A DNA stretch of 64,000 nucleotides from Parachryseolinea silvisoli (GTDB lineage: Bacteria; Bacteroidota; Bacteroidia; Cytophagales; Cyclobacteriaceae): positions 1 to 64,000 of the forward strand of contig NZ_JAIOAO010000003.1 in assembly GCF_021190955.1 (NCBI RefSeq), given 5' to 3'. How positions within the stretch are numbered: position 1 is the stretch's first letter; every line of letters begins with the position of its first letter. A model generated the notes under the pieces. It was not told the DNA's origin. It saw only the letters and a list, made by a program, of their open reading frames with translations, and did no database searches. This document shows positions 50,283 through 58,640 of the stretch, in pieces. Made by a program: the position numbers and the translations under genes.

Positions 50283-52691
50283 TTAGAATTTGAAGTTGTA
50301 TGTTACTGAAGGGACAATGCCAAATATGGCAGTACGAGTGGCTTCAGTTACACCTGTCGTTTGATTTTGACCAAAAGAAATAGAGGCTGCATTTCTTCGG
50401 TTATAAGCGTTGTATATACCAAAGACCCATTCGCCTTGCCATTTTCTATTTTCATTTTTTCGAGGTGTTAAGGTTGCAGAAAGGTCTAGCCTGTGGTAGG
50501 CTGGCAATCGGTGTGCGTTCCTTTCAGAATAAGTCGCTATGGATAATCCGTTGTATATAAACTGTCCATTAGGATAGGTAACAGGTCGTCCTGTTTGGAA
50601 TACCATATTAGCCCCAAATCGCCATTTTTCGTTGAGTCTGTAGCTTCCAGTAAGCGAAAAGTCGTGGGTTCTGTCCCAGTTAGAGTTATACCATTTCCCA
50701 TTGTTAATGCCTAATCCGCCTGCAGCTCCGCCGGGTGTGTGCTGTTGCGATTTTGACCACGTATATGCCAGCCAACCTGTAAAATCGCCTTCGTTTTTTC
50801 GCAATAAAAATTCTAATCCATATGCACGGGCTTCACTGGTTAAAATTTCGGTTTCAATGGTGTTTTGTGCTATAAGTTCTGCGCCGTTGATATAATCTAC
50901 CCTATTGTCGATTGTTTTGTAATAGGCTTCGGCTTCAATGGAAAACATATTTTCACTGAAATTTCTGAAGTAACCTACAGCATACTGGTCTGCAATTTGG
51001 GGCTCAATAAACTTTCCGCTTGGTGCCCAAACATCTAATGGCGTGGCCGATGTGGTGTTGGAAATTAAATGCAGGTATTGGGCGATTCGGTTATAGCTTG
51101 CTTTAAACGAAGACTTCTCGTTAAGCTGATATGAAAGTGCAACCCGAGGTTCTAAATTATTGAATGTAGCTATGCTTTTTCCCTTGCCGTAATTGGTATT
51201 GGAAATAGGGTCGGCACGCTCATAAATGCCTAATTCTTCGTTGTAAACTACTGGTAAATTATTGGCGTAGTTGTTTAAGGTTTGCTTCCCTAATCGATTA
51301 AAGTAACTAAAACGCAAGCCGTATTGAGTGGTGAGCTTATCAGAAATTTTATGTTCTAAACCTGCATATACTCCGGCTTCCAAAGCAAATTTGTTGTCTA
51401 GTTTCTCTGGATTTACACCCGAATTTGCATCTAAAGGGTTGAGTTTGCCTGGATTAAAGTTGTAATAAATACCAGACACGCCAAAATCAAATGTTAATTT
51501 ATCGCTTGCGTAATACCCTAAGTCATAGCGCATATTATAATTGCCGATATCTGAGGTCCAATCAATTCCTTCGATGGGAATTTCCAGGTTGTAATTATAT
51601 CGACTGTATATTAAGGATGCATTGGAGAATAACTTGTTACTAAAAATATGATTCCATCGCAAGTTTCCTGATAGGTTTCCGTATGAATTAGTGAAAAGCC
51701 CTGCCAGGTTAAAGTTATCATTGCCTAGATAGCCAGATAGATACAGCTTGTTCTTTTCGTCAATTTCATAATTTGTTTTCAGATTCAAATCGTAAAATCC
51801 GGCCCTACTGCTTTCGTTGGCCAAGGCTAAAAATATATTTGCATAAGAAGCTCTACCAGCCATTAGAAACGAACCTTTGTCTTTAAACATTGGCGCTTCC
51901 ACCGCCAAACGACTGGAAATAGCACCAATACCACCGGTGAGTTCAAATTCTTTACTATTTCCGTCTTTTTGACGTATATCCAGTACCGAAGAAGCTCGCC
52001 CTCCAAAACGTGCAGGAATGCCTCCTTTATAGAGTTTAACATCCTTAATGGCATCAGCATTAAATACCGAGAAGAAACCAAACAAATGCGAGGCGTTGTA
52101 AATAATCGCTTCATCCAGAAGGATTAGGTTTTGGTCTTCCGCACCACCGCGTACGTTGAAGCCCGATGAACCTTCGCCGGCGTTGGCAACTCCTGGCAGC
52201 AATTGAATGGACTTGATCAAATCTACTTCACCCAAAACAACAGGTATCTGTTTGATCTCGTTGGTTGAGAGTTTTGCCATACTCATTTGTGGTGTCTGAA
52301 GGTCAACTTCCTTTGATTCTTCAGCTGTGATGACGACTTCATCCAATTTAGCGGCATCCTCTTGAATCTCAATGTCGAGCTTTTGATTAGAGCTAAGGTT
52401 GATAGCCCTTTCAAACGTTGTAAATCCTATGTAGGAAATGGTTAAGGTGTAATTACCTTCGGGCGCTGTGATAGAATAAAAACCATATTGGTTGGTCGTG
52501 TTTCCAATGGAGGTGCCTTTTAAAACGACAGTTGCCCCCAAGATTGTTTCACCGTTGGCAATATCCTTAACTACACCACTAATTGTGTATTTTGTTTGTG
52601 CAAAAAGGAATACCGGACATAACATCATCATCACAAATAAGGCCCGTGTTTTTCTTGACCTAAAGGGTTTTAATTGCTTCGTTTTTGTCAT
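50283..52691 (-). CDS. TonB-dependent receptor with carboxypeptidase-like N-terminal domain
   Basis: An 802-residue outer-membrane receptor. Signal (RALFVMMMLCPVFLFAQ), carboxypeptidase-D-like domain (about 35-115: YTISGVVKDIANGETILGAT, YGFYSITAPEGNYTLTISY), plug (about 125-235: DLIKSIQLLPGVANAGEG, GFNVRGGAEDQNLILLDEA) and a barrel that ends IVPSVTYNFKF. It is first in an operon with DUF4249 and PAP2 genes. Its N-terminus is not the leader repeated at 45.7 and 54.9 kb, so it is not the donor of that segment. Substrate unknown. Confidence 0.93.
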   Translation of the reverse strand: MTKTKQLKPFRSRKTRALFVMMMLCPVFLFAQTKYTISGVVKDIANGETILGATVVLKGTSIGNTTNQYGFYSITAPEGNYTLTISYIGFTTFERAINLSSNQKLDIEIQEDAAKLDEVVITAEESKEVDLQTPQMSMAKLSTNEIKQIPVVLGEVDLIKSIQLLPGVANAGEGSSGFNVRGGAEDQNLILLDEAIIYNASHLFGFFSVFNADAIKDVKLYKGGIPARFGGRASSVLDIRQKDGNSKEFELTGGIGAISSRLAVEAPMFKDKGSFLMAGRASYANIFLALANESSRAGFYDLNLKTNYEIDEKNKLYLSGYLGNDNFNLAGLFTNSYGNLSGNLRWNHIFSNKLFSNASLIYSRYNYNLEIPIEGIDWTSDIGNYNMRYDLGYYASDKLTFDFGVSGIYYNFNPGKLNPLDANSGVNPEKLDNKFALEAGVYAGLEHKISDKLTTQYGLRFSYFNRLGKQTLNNYANNLPVVYNEELGIYERADPISNTNYGKGKSIATFNNLEPRVALSYQLNEKSSFKASYNRIAQYLHLISNTTSATPLDVWAPSGKFIEPQIADQYAVGYFRNFSENMFSIEAEAYYKTIDNRVDYINGAELIAQNTIETEILTSEARAYGLEFLLRKNEGDFTGWLAYTWSKSQQHTPGGAAGGLGINNGKWYNSNWDRTHDFSLTGSYRLNEKWRFGANMVFQTGRPVTYPNGQFIYNGLSIATYSERNAHRLPAYHRLDLSATLTPRKNENRKWQGEWVFGIYNAYNRRNAASISFGQNQTTGVTEATRTAIFGIVPSVTYNFKF

Positions 52692-53051
52692 ACACTACTA
52701 GAAATTTTAATTAGGGTTTTCAGTCAACCGGGGTAAAATTAGACTTGCATCCATAGCGGTTAAAATGAAGTAGGTTTTGAATCTGATTTCAGTACCTGTT
52801 TGTTATTAGAATGATTGCAACACGCTGATTATTAGATTATCAAATTCTATTGATTGTATAGTTTCAAAGGTTCTAAATGCGCCTCTCGCACTTGGAACGA
52901 CGCCAACTGTGAAATTTGTGGCTTTTTATCGTTTTTAGAGTTGTGAGGATTTTTTAGTTTAGGCTTAAAAACCATGGTAATCCAAAAAAAAACCGTTGCA
53001 GGTTGGGTAATACTATTTGAGGCTATCGATTCCGAATAGCCTCATAAATAC
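52692..53051. other. intergenic DNA between TonB receptor and IS66 remnant
   Basis: About 360 bp without a recognisable gene. It contains the upstream region of the TonB receptor and, next to the IS66 element, an inverted repeat TGAGGCTAT/ATAGCCTCA (53018-53026, 53036-53044) that could be a terminator. Short poly-A/T tracts at about 52956 and 52985 are the only other features. Confidence 0.5.
53018..53044. repeat. inverted repeat abutting the IS66 insertion site
   Basis: TGAGGCTAT (53018-53026) and ATAGCCTCA (53036-53044) are perfect complements with a 9-bp loop. The IS66-type target duplication begins at its last base, so the element went in right at the foot of this hairpin. Confidence 0.6.
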
Positions 53052-53622
53052 GTAAACACCCGGCTATCTACATCGTCACAGGCGGATCGTTTATATGTTG
53101 TTTGGTAAGAAACAAACACATGAAGTACACACAAGATTAAATGGAAACGTCCGTCAACGCGTGGAAAACTCAGGACTCAGCAAGAAGGCATTTTGCTGCG
53201 ATTGGGACATTCCCTATCAGACGTTTGACTATTGGTGTAAACGTGTTGAGACATTCCAGCGGATAGAAGAAGAGTATCCAAAAGTAACGCCCAAGTCTCC
53301 GATAGGCAAGGCGCGTGCATACTCCCTGAAGTGCGGGAAGGAGTTGACCCTGACGATCGCCTGGAAATCGACAACAACAAAATCGAGAATGAAATCAGAC
53401 CGATTGCACTCGGTCAGAAGAATTTTTATGTTCGCTGGCACACATGAGTCTGCCCAACGAATGGCGATGATATACTCCCTGATGGCCACCTGTAAAGCGA
53501 ATTGCGTGGAGCCGATGGCTTAGCTCACGCGTGTACTGGAAGAACTCCCCAGCAGAAACGTAAACAATATCGAACACCTGTTACCCCACAAAAATTGACA
53601 CCCCACTTGCGAGGGTGTTTAC
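53052..53622 (+). mobile_element. internally deleted IS66-family element with intact 8-bp target duplication
   Basis: Ends are inverted (GTAAACACCC at 53052-53061, GGGTGTTTAC at 53613-53622), and ATAAATAC directly flanks both sides (53044-53051 and 53623-53630), the 8-bp duplication typical of IS66. Inside, an accessory TnpA start (SGLSKKAFCCDWDIPYQTFD) is fused near 53265 to the tnpC 3' end (PKSPIGKA...). tnpC is damaged: a deletion before the DDRLEIDNNKIENEIRPIAL segment, one T too many at the KNF-MFAG site, and W changed to stop after VEPMA, before LTRVLEELPSRNVNNIEHLL. So TnpB and most of TnpC are gone; it can move only if helped by another copy. The fused reading frame 53095-53523 is not a working gene. 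Confidence 0.88.
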
Positions 53623-53683
53623 ATAAATACTGCCATGATATCAATATTTGGGAATTGTTTTTAAGAAAATAATCCGATATTCA

Positions 53684-54943
53684 TCAGAAAGTGGAGGCTT
53701 CTTTAATTTCTAAGAGGTTTTCTGAAAGCGGATTTGTCATGTCTATTGAAGGCAATGTCTTTTTAAACTCACTGGGGGTAACCCCGTATATTTTTTTAAA
53801 AGTAGTGTTGAAAGAGGATTTAGATTTGAAACCAACTTCGTTGGCAATGCCCATAATAGAATAATTGTTGAACTTGCCATCCTTGAGACATTCTACAAAT
53901 TCTTCAGCCCTGTACTTGTTCATGTAATCCTGAAAATTTGATTTTAAGTACACATTCAAGACTTCAGATAAGTGCTGTCTTGGAATACCCATCTTTTGAG
54001 CTACTTGGTTAACCGTTATATTGCTATTAGTAAAAAGCTTCTCTTTATTCATGAGTCTTAAAAACTCCATTTTATATACATCTGCTTTGGATTTACTAAG
54101 GCTTGAAGTTTTATAAGCCTTAGTATCAGCCTTTGGTAGTATAGATGTTGGTGATACAACAAGCTTAAATAAAATCATGTAGAGAAGTATTGCTGATAAT
54201 CCGATAATCCCATAACTTTCTAGAAAAGGGAAATTATCATAGCTTTTTGTTATAATAAATGAAAATTCGTCTATTAACTGCAGTAAAGCATAAGGCAATA
54301 TAAATAACAGCATCCACCTTTCCTTTTTGTTTTTAATGATATCATAGATGGTATAGCCTAAATAAACTAATAGCGTTACGCCTGCCAGAACTTCTCCTAT
54401 TATTAACCATATGTTCTTACCTAATCCGTTAACGTCTTCTACGATTTGAAGAATAACAAAAAACAAATACGGAATAAAATAAAGAAGATCTCTAAGTTGA
54501 AATTTACTCTGTTTAGAATTGTGATACTTTATCAGTAAAAAGAACAGTGTAATGATTAATGGAGATTGGAAAAAATACCAATTAGCATTAGAGAAAAACA
54601 GGTTAAAATCATCATCTCCGACAATGTTCAAAAGCAAAGCAATAATTGACCCTAGAAGTAGTAAGAAATTTACCCGCTTGTAACTTTCTTGTTTAACGAA
54701 CAGAACGCTTAAAAGAAAGCAGCCCTGAATGAGGGCGATTATTTGAATTATTTCTAACATAGAAAACGGAACACTTTCTCCTAACTGGCTAAAATAATTC
54801 GAAAAAAAACTAAAATCGACATTTGATTCCCGGTCGACAACTTTTCCTCTTACAGCCTGGGTGATCGACTGGGCATTTAGAGAAATTGTAATAGACATTG
54901 TTAAAACCAAAACGGATAAAAGTCTTTTAGAAAATTGAAACAT
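53684..54943 (-). CDS. AraC-family membrane regulator with captured TonB-receptor leader
   Basis: A 419-residue protein. From about residue 62 it is a Bacteroidota membrane AraC regulator: hydrophobic segments (MLEIIQIIALIQGCFLLSVL, LLLLGSIIALLLNIV, FIPYLFFVILQIV, GEVLAGVTLLVYLGYTIYDI, GIIGLSAILLYMILFKLVV) and a C-terminal DNA-binding domain (VNQVAQKMGIPRQHLSEVLN, SIMGIANEVGFKSKSSFNTT, YGVTPSEFKK). The first 41 residues (LLSVLVLTMSITISLNAQ and RGKVVDRESN) are a TonB-receptor signal plus the start of a carboxypeptidase-like domain, the same as in the 44810 gene. The native start was probably the Met near 54760. The ORF extends to a TTG at 54955, but 54943 matches the paralogous copy. Confidence 0.82.
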   Translation of the reverse strand: MFQFSKRLLSVLVLTMSITISLNAQSITQAVRGKVVDRESNVDFSFFSNYFSQLGESVPFSMLEIIQIIALIQGCFLLSVLFVKQESYKRVNFLLLLGSIIALLLNIVGDDDFNLFFSNANWYFFQSPLIITLFFLLIKYHNSKQSKFQLRDLLYFIPYLFFVILQIVEDVNGLGKNIWLIIGEVLAGVTLLVYLGYTIYDIIKNKKERWMLLFILPYALLQLIDEFSFIITKSYDNFPFLESYGIIGLSAILLYMILFKLVVSPTSILPKADTKAYKTSSLSKSKADVYKMEFLRLMNKEKLFTNSNITVNQVAQKMGIPRQHLSEVLNVYLKSNFQDYMNKYRAEEFVECLKDGKFNNYSIMGIANEVGFKSKSSFNTTFKKIYGVTPSEFKKTLPSIDMTNPLSENLLEIKEASTF

Positions 54944-55067
54944 GACAATTAGCAATTAGCGTGAAATTGTGTCTGTTTTTAAGACAACTCAATTGCTACG
55001 TACCCCTATTGCTACATGGTTTTTCAATGGTTTTTAAATTTCCCTACTCGCTTTAGGGATGTTTAGG
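54821..55067 (-). repeat. repeat copy B: TonB-receptor promoter/leader segment
   Basis: Same-orientation partner of copy A (45665-45900). Matches run from ATTTGATTCCCGGTCG through the signal-peptide codons and start ATG at 54943, then through the 5' flank to TTTAGGGATGTTTAGG (55052-55067). A 5-bp insertion (CAATT/AGCAATTAGC duplication) just upstream of the ATG distinguishes it. The TTTAGGGATGTTTAG motif recurs inverted at 55312-55328. Confidence 0.85.
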
Positions 55068-55563
55068 TTTTGAGTAACAAAAAGTAACGGATTTGTGGGA
55101 GCGAGGATGCTAAGTTATTGATAATCATCTTCAAAAAGCCAGGTTTATAGGTTGGGCGGAAAAGTAAACACTCAACATAACTAATTGATTGTCAGATTGA
55201 TGTAATCGACTGTTTCCCGATATAAAATGTGCCCCTCATTGATAGTCAGCGTGTTTACTGACTCGAGTAACAAAATGGTAACAGGAATTGCCGAAAAATT
55301 AGCTCAACATCTCTAAACATCCCTAAAGAAATTTGAGAGTTTGTTACTTGGTTAAGTGAATGATCTAATTATAGGTTGTTCTGAATTCTAGCGGGAAAGA
55401 TTCATCTTTGATTTGAATAGTGTATGGAATGATGAAAGATGTTCGAACCCTGGCCCCTGGTGTCAATCCCTCTCCGCACTCAAGTGATTTGCGGAAATTA
55501 TTACTACAATGTAGGATTTTAATTGCTTTCCTTGTTACCTTTACTACTACTTGATAGTATTAA
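54944..55563. other. 620-bp intergenic region with repeat flank, inverted motif and tRNA-like scrap
   Basis: No gene is recognised. It holds the non-coding part of repeat copy B (to 55067); an inverted partner of its TTTAGGGATGTTTAG motif at 55312-55328; a GTAAACAC (55164-55171)/GTGTTTAC (55251-55258) pair without target duplication; and at 55440-55480 a TTCGAACCCTGG...CTCTCCGCA string like the end of a tRNA. The PadR promoter region closes it. Confidence 0.5.
55545..55559. promoter_or_regulatory. dyad TACTA-N5-TAGTA before padR, possible operator
   Basis: TACTA (55545-55549) and TAGTA (55555-55559) form a dyad with a CTTGA centre, ending 4 bp before the padR start codon. A regulator bound here would block the operon, as expected for autoregulated PadR genes. 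The link rests on position only. Confidence 0.4.
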
Positions 55564-55896
55564 ATGAAAAAAATTCAGCTTGGTGAATTTGAAGAAGTGG
55601 TCCTTCTGACGGTAGGGATACTGTATGGCAACGCGTACGGGGTAACAATAAAAGATGAGATCGAACAGCGGCTTAACCGCGAGGTGACCATTGGCGCGCT
55701 TCAGGTAACGCTACGAAGGCTTGAGTCTAAAGGCTTTTTAACATCGAAGCAAGGTGATCCATCTGAAAGCAGACGGGGAAGACCTAAGCTCTATTTTGAG
55801 ATCACAGCCTACGGCAAGAAAGCGCTGGAGTACACGAAAGAGTCGCGTGATGAGCTTTGGAAATCACTGCCGAAGCTGGTATTGAAACTCAAATAA
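55564..55896 (+). CDS. PadR-family transcriptional regulator
   Basis: A 110-residue winged-helix protein of the short PadR class: LGEFEEVVLLTVGILYGNAYGV, then EVTIGALQVTLRRLESKGFL with the recognition helix, and a wing in DPSESRRGRPKLYFEITAYGKKAL. PadR proteins usually repress their own operon and an adjacent export system. Here the permease starts 8 nt after the stop, so it is a bicistronic unit. Same arrangement is common in Cytophagales, with the regulator called PadR and the permease carrying the extra N-terminal domain. Confidence 0.92.
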   Translation: MKKIQLGEFEEVVLLTVGILYGNAYGVTIKDEIEQRLNREVTIGALQVTLRRLESKGFLTSKQGDPSESRRGRPKLYFEITAYGKKALEYTKESRDELWKSLPKLVLKLK

Positions 55897-55903
55897 GGCG
55901 TTG

Positions 55904-58597
55904 ATGAACAGAATTGAGCCACCCAGTTTCATCCTGCATTTCCTGAGATGGTTTTGCAAGCCGGAGTATCATGCTGATATCGAAGGAGACCTGCTTGAAA
56001 TCTACGAAAGGAGGGTAGACTCGCTTGGGAAAACACGCACGAATCTGCTGTTATACAGAGACATTATTCTATTGTGCAGGCCTGGCATTATTCGGTCGGC
56101 AAAAATCACTCAACCATTAAATAACAACGGTATGTTCAAAAGCTATTTTATCATGGGGTGGAGGAACCTTTGGAAAAGTAAACTGTATTCGTCACTCAAC
56201 GTGCTTGGTCTGACTTTCGGGATGGTTATTTTTCTATTGATTGGTCTTTACGTCTATGACGAGCTCAACTTCGATACCCAGCATAGCAAGGGTGACAGAG
56301 TTTATCGCGTGATCACCCACGAAAAAAACCAGCATAACGAAGCAACAACCGTTGCGGCGGCAGGCTACATGCTTGCGCAGGAGTCAAGAAACGCATTGCC
56401 GGAAGTAGAAATGACAACACGGATGCAGCGCTTAGGGAGACGCAATCTCGTGGATCCGGAAAATCCTGTCCACGTTCAGGAAACGGTCACTGGAGCGGAT
56501 GAATATTTTCTGCAGCTATTTGATTTCCCGCTCATAGAGGGTGACAGACGTACCGCATTAAAGGAGCCGAACTCTATCGTTATCACTGAAGACCTCGCCA
56601 TGCGCATTTTCGGAAAAAAGGATGTGTTGAATAAAAATCTCCAGTACGACTTCATGGATGCGCCGGTGAAGATCACGGGTGTGTTAAAAAGTCATCCGCA
56701 GAACTCAACTTTCAATTTTACGAGTGTTATATCCGAAGCAACCTGGATGTCCGATGAAGGATTCAGACGTGAAATGGAGAGTGATTGGGCATCAACAAGC
56801 TTCACGGTGTACGCGCTCTTGCGTCCCGATGCCGTTGCTGATTCTGTTTCCAAAAAGATGACTCGCGTCGTTTATGCCAATACGACAATGGCTCCAGGTA
56901 CTGTAATCAAACACAGCCTCCAACCTTTGAAGGCCGTTCATCTGAGATCGGAAGGAATCGCGGACGGAGCCCGCAATTCAAATGTTGATAGTATACCACA
57001 GGGCAATCCGGTTTATATAACAGTTTTTTCTTTTACGGCGATCTTTGTTTTGCTGATCGCGGGCATCAATTACACAAACCTGACAACGGCGAGGGCATCG
57101 AGCAGACTCAAGGAAATCGGTGTGCGAAAAGCAATCGGTGCTGTACGCAGCAATCTGGTGAAACAGTTCCTCGTTGAATCGATCATCACGACCTCGATAG
57201 CTTTCTTCATTGCCGTGCTAATCGTGGCGTTGTTGTTGCCGGCCTTCAATGACTTTGTAAATAAGCGGTTTGAACTTTTCGCATCCGTAGGGCTGCGTTT
57301 CTGGGCAGCTGCGATGATGCTAATCATCGGTATCGGCATTCTCTCGGGAGGATATGCTGCGATGCTGCTTTCACGATTCAATCCGGTGTCACTTCTCAAA
57401 GGTTTGAAGTTGAAAAACGGTGGCGACTTTTCCTTACGCAAAGCCCTGGTTATACTTCAGTTTACCATTTCAACGGTCATGATCATCAGCACGATCGTAT
57501 TGTTCATGCAAGTTCGTTTTTTAAATAACACGGAGCTTGGGTTCGACAAAGATCTCATGGTGGTTATCGATGTGAATGTGCAAAAGGCGCGATCAAATTT
57601 TGAATGGGTGAAGAATGAGATGTCACAATTGAGTTCCGTGAAACATGTGTCCGCCACATCGCGCGTGCCGGGTGAATGGAAATCCATTCCAAGGGTAAAG
57701 TTGAAGAAGGAGGGCAGCACCGCTGAACTTCAGATAGCATACACCATTGCTGCTGACAAAGACTTCATCAGCACTTACGGTATTGAATTGCAGAAGGGCA
57801 GAAATTTCCAGAACAATGCAGATAGTCTATCAGTGATGATCAACGAAGCTGCAGCAAAGATACTTGGCATCACCGATGTTTCTGATGAAATAATTATTCC
57901 AGAGACGGCACGAAACCAGTTCTTCACACCGGTTTACGATGATGCTAGCCTCGCATTCAAGCCGCGTGTTGTAGGGATCGTTAAGGACTTCCATTTCCAA
58001 TCACTTCGGACGAAGATTGAACCCCTGATCATCACGTACTATGCCAATCCGATTTTTCCTATCGACTATTACACGGTAAAGATTCATGCAAACGATATCG
58101 AGGCTACGCTCGGCAAGCTTAAAGCGATCATGGTAACAAACGATGAAACCGAACCATTCGAATATCATTTTCTTGATGATCAGCTTGCACTGTTTTACAT
58201 CGAAGATGAACGTAGTCAAACGATCCTTGGATGGGTTGCGCTCGCGAGTGTGGTGATTGCGTGCCTCGGTCTCTTTGGGCTCGCAACGTATTCGGCAGAA
58301 CAACGCCTGAAAGAAATCGGTATACGAAAGGTCTTGGGTGCAAGCCTTTTAAGCATCATTGCCATGCTCTCACAGGATTTTATGAAGCTCGTTTTAATCG
58401 CATGTTGTATCGCTTTCCCCCTGGCCTGGGTTGCAACAGACTGGTGGCTCCAGGAATACGCCTATCATATCGATATCGAGTGGTGGTTCTTTGCACTTTC
58501 TGGAATCATCGCGACGGGGATTGCCTTACTCACAGTCAGCTACCAGGCAATTAAGGCTGCTGTGGTGAGTCCGGTGGAAATTTTGAAATCAGAATAA
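55904..58597 (+). CDS. FtsX/MacB-type permease with N-terminal prefix domain
   Basis: An 897-residue permease. The first ~85 residues (PPSFILHFLRWFCKPEYHAD, IEGDLLEIYERRVDSLGKTR) form the small helical prefix domain seen only in PadR-linked permeases; then the standard permease begins near residue 85 (YFIMGWRNLWKSKLYSS). Two MacB/FtsX modules follow, with loops SRLKEIGVRKAIGA and QRLKEIGIRKVLGA. A TTG at 55901 is in frame, but ATG at 55904 is preferred. Third permease of this type in the window, each without an ATPase gene. Its regulator lies just upstream, so it is probably induced by a signal sensed by PadR. Confidence 0.9.
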   Translation: MNRIEPPSFILHFLRWFCKPEYHADIEGDLLEIYERRVDSLGKTRTNLLLYRDIILLCRPGIIRSAKITQPLNNNGMFKSYFIMGWRNLWKSKLYSSLNVLGLTFGMVIFLLIGLYVYDELNFDTQHSKGDRVYRVITHEKNQHNEATTVAAAGYMLAQESRNALPEVEMTTRMQRLGRRNLVDPENPVHVQETVTGADEYFLQLFDFPLIEGDRRTALKEPNSIVITEDLAMRIFGKKDVLNKNLQYDFMDAPVKITGVLKSHPQNSTFNFTSVISEATWMSDEGFRREMESDWASTSFTVYALLRPDAVADSVSKKMTRVVYANTTMAPGTVIKHSLQPLKAVHLRSEGIADGARNSNVDSIPQGNPVYITVFSFTAIFVLLIAGINYTNLTTARASSRLKEIGVRKAIGAVRSNLVKQFLVESIITTSIAFFIAVLIVALLLPAFNDFVNKRFELFASVGLRFWAAAMMLIIGIGILSGGYAAMLLSRFNPVSLLKGLKLKNGGDFSLRKALVILQFTISTVMIISTIVLFMQVRFLNNTELGFDKDLMVVIDVNVQKARSNFEWVKNEMSQLSSVKHVSATSRVPGEWKSIPRVKLKKEGSTAELQIAYTIAADKDFISTYGIELQKGRNFQNNADSLSVMINEAAAKILGITDVSDEIIIPETARNQFFTPVYDDASLAFKPRVVGIVKDFHFQSLRTKIEPLIITYYANPIFPIDYYTVKIHANDIEATLGKLKAIMVTNDETEPFEYHFLDDQLALFYIEDERSQTILGWVALASVVIACLGLFGLATYSAEQRLKEIGIRKVLGASLLSIIAMLSQDFMKLVLIACCIAFPLAWVATDWWLQEYAYHIDIEWWFFALSGIIATGIALLTVSYQAIKAAVVSPVEILKSE

Positions 58598-58640
58598 ACA
58601 TCCGTTGATGCAAAATAGCCAGTTTACTTAGTATGAAAGT

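Noticed and set aside
53095-53523. 142-codon reading frame that could be taken for a small novel protein
   Set aside because: It is a chance in-frame joint of the IS66 tnpA start and a frameshifted tnpC end inside the deleted element.
55164-55258. 95-bp segment bounded by GTAAACAC and GTGTTTAC, like the IS66 ends nearby
   Set aside because: Only eight terminal bases match and the flanks (GCGGAAAA, TGACTCGA) show no target duplication, so a mobile element is not supported.
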